64,000 bases of DNA. Origin: Embleya sp042956465. Lineage in GTDB: Bacteria > Actinomycetota > Actinomycetes > Streptomycetales > Streptomycetaceae. Positions 61,565 through 64,000 of the stretch are shown here, piece after piece; positions within the stretch are counted from its first letter, which is position 1, and the number at the start of each line of letters is the position of its first letter. Under the pieces are notes generated by a model that had not been told where the DNA came from, searched no databases, and saw only the letters and a program-made list of their open reading frames with translations. The stretch is from the NCBI RefSeq assembly GCF_042956465.1, contig NZ_JBIBGL010000004.1, forward strand, positions 434,001 through 498,000, given 5' to 3'. Both the position numbers and the translations under genes were made by a program.

Positions 61565-62662
61565 GTGGGTTCCGCGCCAGAGCAGACCAGGCCGACGGGG
61601 CACCCGGACGGCACGGAGCCGACCGAACCGACCGGGTCGAGGCCACCGATCGCACCGGCCACACCGACCCGACCGACGAAACCGAGCGTCTCGACCGAAC
61701 GGGCCGAACGGGCCGAACGGGCCGAAACAACCGCGCATGCGGAGCACATGAGGCAACACCGCGAGTCGGCGACGCAAGACGAGGCTCGGGCTCCGAAGTC
61801 CGGCCCCGTGTCGACTCTGCCGCACCCGTCCACCACTCCCGGCTCCCCCACCTCCCCGGCGACATCCCCCGCGCCCGCTCCCGGGATGAGCGCCGAAATG
61901 CTCACCCTCGGCTACGGCGAGCGTGTGGTCGCCCGAGACCTGGACCTCGACATCCCCGCAGGCCGGGTGACCGCCCTGGTCGGCCCCAACGCGTGCGGAA
62001 AATCCACCGCGCTCCGGGCGCTGGCCCGATTGCTGAAACCGCGTCAGGGCACCGTCCTCCTCGACGGCGAGAGCGTCGCCCGCTTGTCCGGACGGGACTT
62101 CGCCCAACGACTCGCGCTGCTCCCGCAGTCGCCGACCGCCCCCGAGGGCATCACCGTGCGCGACCTGGTCGCCCGCGGTCGTACGCCCTACCAGCGCTGG
62201 TGGCGACAGTGGTCCTCCGCCGACGACGCCGTGGTGGACGCCGCACTGTCGGCCACCGGCGTGGACACCCTGGCCGGACGAGCCATCGACGAACTCTCCG
62301 GCGGCCAGCGCCAACGCGTATGGATCGCCATGGCATTGGCCCAGGACACCCCGGTGCTGCTGCTCGACGAACCCACCACCTACCTCGATCTGGCCTACCA
62401 GGTCGACGTGTTGGAACTGGTGGCCGACTTGGGGCGGGCGGAGGGCCGCACGGTGGTGATGGTCATCCACGAGCTCAACCACGCGTGCCGGTACGCCGAC
62501 CACCTGATCGCCATGCGCGACGGCCGCGTGGTCGCCGCCGGACCACCGGCCGAGGTCGTCACCCCCGACCTGGTACGGGAGGTATTCGACCTGCGCGCCG
62601 CAGTGATCGAATGCCCCATCGCCGGAACCCCCTTGGTCATCCCTCTCGGCGGCCGTCGCTAG
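61565..62662 (+). CDS. Siderophore ABC-transporter ATPase with long N-terminal extension
   Basis: 365 residues if GTG 61565 is the start. The ATPase core (from about residue 110) is FecE-like: Walker A GPNACGKST, Q-loop LLPQSP, signature LSGGQRQR, Walker B VLLLDEPT, and HELNHACRYADHL. The first 108 residues are Pro/Thr/Glu/Ala-rich and include an ERAERAERAE repeat; this is absent from typical homologues (about 260-290 residues). ATG 61886 would give a normal 258-residue ATPase. It energises the two permeases. Confidence 0.9.
   Translation: MGSAPEQTRPTGHPDGTEPTEPTGSRPPIAPATPTRPTKPSVSTERAERAERAETTAHAEHMRQHRESATQDEARAPKSGPVSTLPHPSTTPGSPTSPATSPAPAPGMSAEMLTLGYGERVVARDLDLDIPAGRVTALVGPNACGKSTALRALARLLKPRQGTVLLDGESVARLSGRDFAQRLALLPQSPTAPEGITVRDLVARGRTPYQRWWRQWSSADDAVVDAALSATGVDTLAGRAIDELSGGQRQRVWIAMALAQDTPVLLLDEPTTYLDLAYQVDVLELVADLGRAEGRTVVMVIHELNHACRYADHLIAMRDGRVVAAGPPAEVVTPDLVREVFDLRAAVIECPIAGTPLVIPLGGRR
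61694..61726 (+). repeat. 9-nt tandem repeat in the ATPase N-terminal region
   Basis: Three to four copies of CGAACGGGC encode the ERAERAERAE stretch. In-frame unit length. Confidence 0.75.
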
Positions 62663-62713
62663 GCCGTGTCCGGTGGATCTCGGCGGCCCCACCAAGATCC
62701 GCCGGACACGGCC
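62662..62713 (+). terminator. Strong hairpin after the siderophore transporter genes
   Basis: Arms of 19 bp (62662-62680 and 62695-62713) pair with one G-T wobble around a 14-nt loop, starting on the last base of the ATPase stop codon. It works as a terminator. The arm GGCCGTGTCCGGTGGATCT also resembles the ends of some streptomycete IS elements as I recall them, so an IS-end remnant is an alternative. From 62714 to 62998 no gene is seen. Confidence 0.7.
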
Positions 62714-62920
62714 TGGTGCCGCCCGGCGGAACCGGGCCCAAAGCCGTGCCGCAGGCGGGCCGCAGGCCCGCCCGTGTCGGGGTTCCGCGCCCCAAAGCGC
62801 GGTCCGGCAGCAGGAGTTCACACTCGACCCGGTCGGACCCCGCAGCCTCCGCGATTCGGCACACAAGCAGGTCGGGGAAGCCGGAACACCGGCTCCGACC
62901 TCTGGTCACATCCGACGAAG

Positions 62921-62939
62921 TTAGGTTAGCCTCGCCTAC
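62921..62939. promoter_or_regulatory. Iron box (DmdR/IdeR operator)
   Basis: TTAGGTTAGCCTCGCCTAC: the first half is a perfect match to the actinomycete iron box TTAGGTTAG and the second half keeps CCTA; about 15 of 19 positions agree. It lies 60 bases before the N-hydroxylase start, so that gene is predicted to be iron-repressed. Confidence 0.85.
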
Positions 62940-62998
62940 GGAAGGCCGTAAGTGCTCTGTGTGCCCTTCGAGGCCACCACCCGGAAGGGACGCGTGCA

Positions 62999-64000
62999 TT
63001 GACCTCATCTCGGCACGACGGAAAGACCGTTCACGACCTCGTGGGGGTCGGATTCGGGCCTTCGAACCTGGCGCTCGCCGTCGCGATCGAGGAGCACAAC
63101 GCACTCGCCGCCCCTGACCACCGGATGGACGCGCTGTTCCTGGAGAAACAGCCGGCCTTCGGCTGGCACCGCGGCATGCTCGTCGACGGCGCGACGATGC
63201 AGGTCTCGTTCCTCAAGGACCTGGCCACGATGCGCAATCCGACCAGTGACTTCAGCTTCGTCGCCTACCTGCACTCGATCGACCGCCTGGTCGACTTCGT
63301 CAACCACAAGGTGTTCTTCCCGCTCCGGGCCGAGTTCCACGGCTACCTCGAATGGGCCGCGAACCGCGTCGCCCACCAGGTGCGCTACGGCGCCGAGGTC
63401 CTCGCGATCGAACCCGTCGTCACCGACGGCAGGATCACCGCCTTCGACGTCGCCGTCGCGAACGACCCGGTCGTACACCGCGCCCGCAACGTCGTCCTCG
63501 CCCCGGGCCTGACCCCGCACCTGCCCGACGGCGTCGGCACCACCGCGCGGGTGTGGCACAACTCCCGCCTCGTGCCCAACGTCGCCGCCCTCGACCCGGC
63601 CGACGTGCGCACCGCGGTGGTGGTCGGGGCCGGCCAGAGCGCCGCCGAGACCGCGGACTACCTCCACCGGCGTTTCCCCGACGCTCAGGTGCACGCCGTC
63701 TTCAGCCGCTACGGCTACTCCCCCGCCGACGACAGCCCGTTCGCCAACCGCATCTTCGACCCCGGGGCCGTGGACCACTACTTCGAGGCGCCCGAGCAGG
63801 TCAAACGCCAACTGACGGAATACCACCGCAACACGAACTACTCGGTGGTGGACGGCGATCTGATCGAGGAGCTGTACCGGCGCGTATACGAGGAGCGCGT
63901 CCAGGGCCGGCAGCGCCTGCACATCCGCCACGCCACCCGGGTCGTCGAGGTCCGCGAGGATCCCGAAGCCGCCCACGTGGACGTCGAGTTCCTGCCCACC
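62999..64000 (+). CDS. L-ornithine/L-lysine N-monooxygenase, 3' end beyond the window
   Basis: At least 334 residues, cut by the right edge. Siderophore N-hydroxylase of the PvdA/SidA/IucD family: FAD motif GVGFGPSNLA, MQVSFLKDLATMRNPTS, VFFPLRAEFHGYLEWAA, and NADPH motif VVVGAGQSAAE. It makes the hydroxamate group of a siderophore; the overall match is closer to ornithine enzymes. TTG 62999 follows GGAAGGGA; no ATG or GTG fits. Iron-box control is predicted. It is likely the first gene of a hydroxamate siderophore cluster to the right. Confidence 0.93.
   Translation, partial: MTSSRHDGKTVHDLVGVGFGPSNLALAVAIEEHNALAAPDHRMDALFLEKQPAFGWHRGMLVDGATMQVSFLKDLATMRNPTSDFSFVAYLHSIDRLVDFVNHKVFFPLRAEFHGYLEWAANRVAHQVRYGAEVLAIEPVVTDGRITAFDVAVANDPVVHRARNVVLAPGLTPHLPDGVGTTARVWHNSRLVPNVAALDPADVRTAVVVGAGQSAAETADYLHRRFPDAQVHAVFSRYGYSPADDSPFANRIFDPGAVDHYFEAPEQVKRQLTEYHRNTNYSVVDGDLIEELYRRVYEERVQGRQRLHIRHATRVVEVREDPEAAHVDVEFLPT

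Overview
The window is high-GC, densely coded DNA with strong codon bias, GTG/TTG starts, ATGA/GTGA gene overlaps, rare TTA leucine codons, a conservon and DmdR-type iron boxes. Together these point to a streptomycete-like actinomycete (Streptomyces, Embleya, Kitasatospora or a close relative). The gene mix (lanthipeptide, three P450s, prenyl enzymes, siderophore genes, many lone regulators) looks like an accessory or chromosome-arm region. No rRNA, tRNA, CRISPR array, complete IS element or prophage was seen.

Layout. 1-6.1 kb: a class II lanthipeptide cluster with a LanM synthetase, a LanT protease/exporter and, hidden behind them, a 70-residue LanA precursor that ends in a Ser/Thr/Cys-rich core and is followed by a hairpin terminator. 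6.4-14.1 kb: single genes, including a SRPBCC protein, an AidB-like flavoprotein coupled to a TetR regulator, a CGNR regulator divergent from an EamA exporter, a MarR regulator, a Usp-like protein and a Tat-exported unknown. 14.7-20.3 kb: a conservon (cvnA-B-C-D, all overlapping) followed by a P450 that lacks the K-helix EXXR arginine and by a second, canonical P450. It ends in a hairpin of G17 and C25 tracts. 20.3-36.5 kb: catabolic and household genes (crotonase, secreted peptidase, GH3 glycosidase, MFS exporter, DinB-like protein, methyltransferase/MarR pair, STAS, CDF, M20 and others).

36.7-44.5 kb: a P450, an acyltransferase-3 membrane protein, an MFS transporter and a 657-residue protein fusing a squalene/phytoene-synthase domain to a complete undecaprenyl-diphosphate-synthase-type cis-prenyltransferase. 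The fusion is the most unusual gene here and may define an uncharacterised isoprenoid pathway. 44.5-56.3 kb: a proline-racemase/ornithine-cyclodeaminase pair, MsrA, unknowns, a MarR/EamA/NmrA unit with a 23-bp operator, an erythromycin-esterase homologue that has lost its catalytic residues, and a two-component system. 56.5-64 kb: an S41 protease, then siderophore genes (siderophore-interacting reductase, two FecCD permeases, an ATPase, and the start of an ornithine N-hydroxylase that runs off the right edge), with two iron boxes.

A cross-cutting observation is that TTA codons occur in frame in lanM, cvnC and the prenyl-synthase fusion. If the host has the usual bldA tRNA switch, all three systems would be tied to development.
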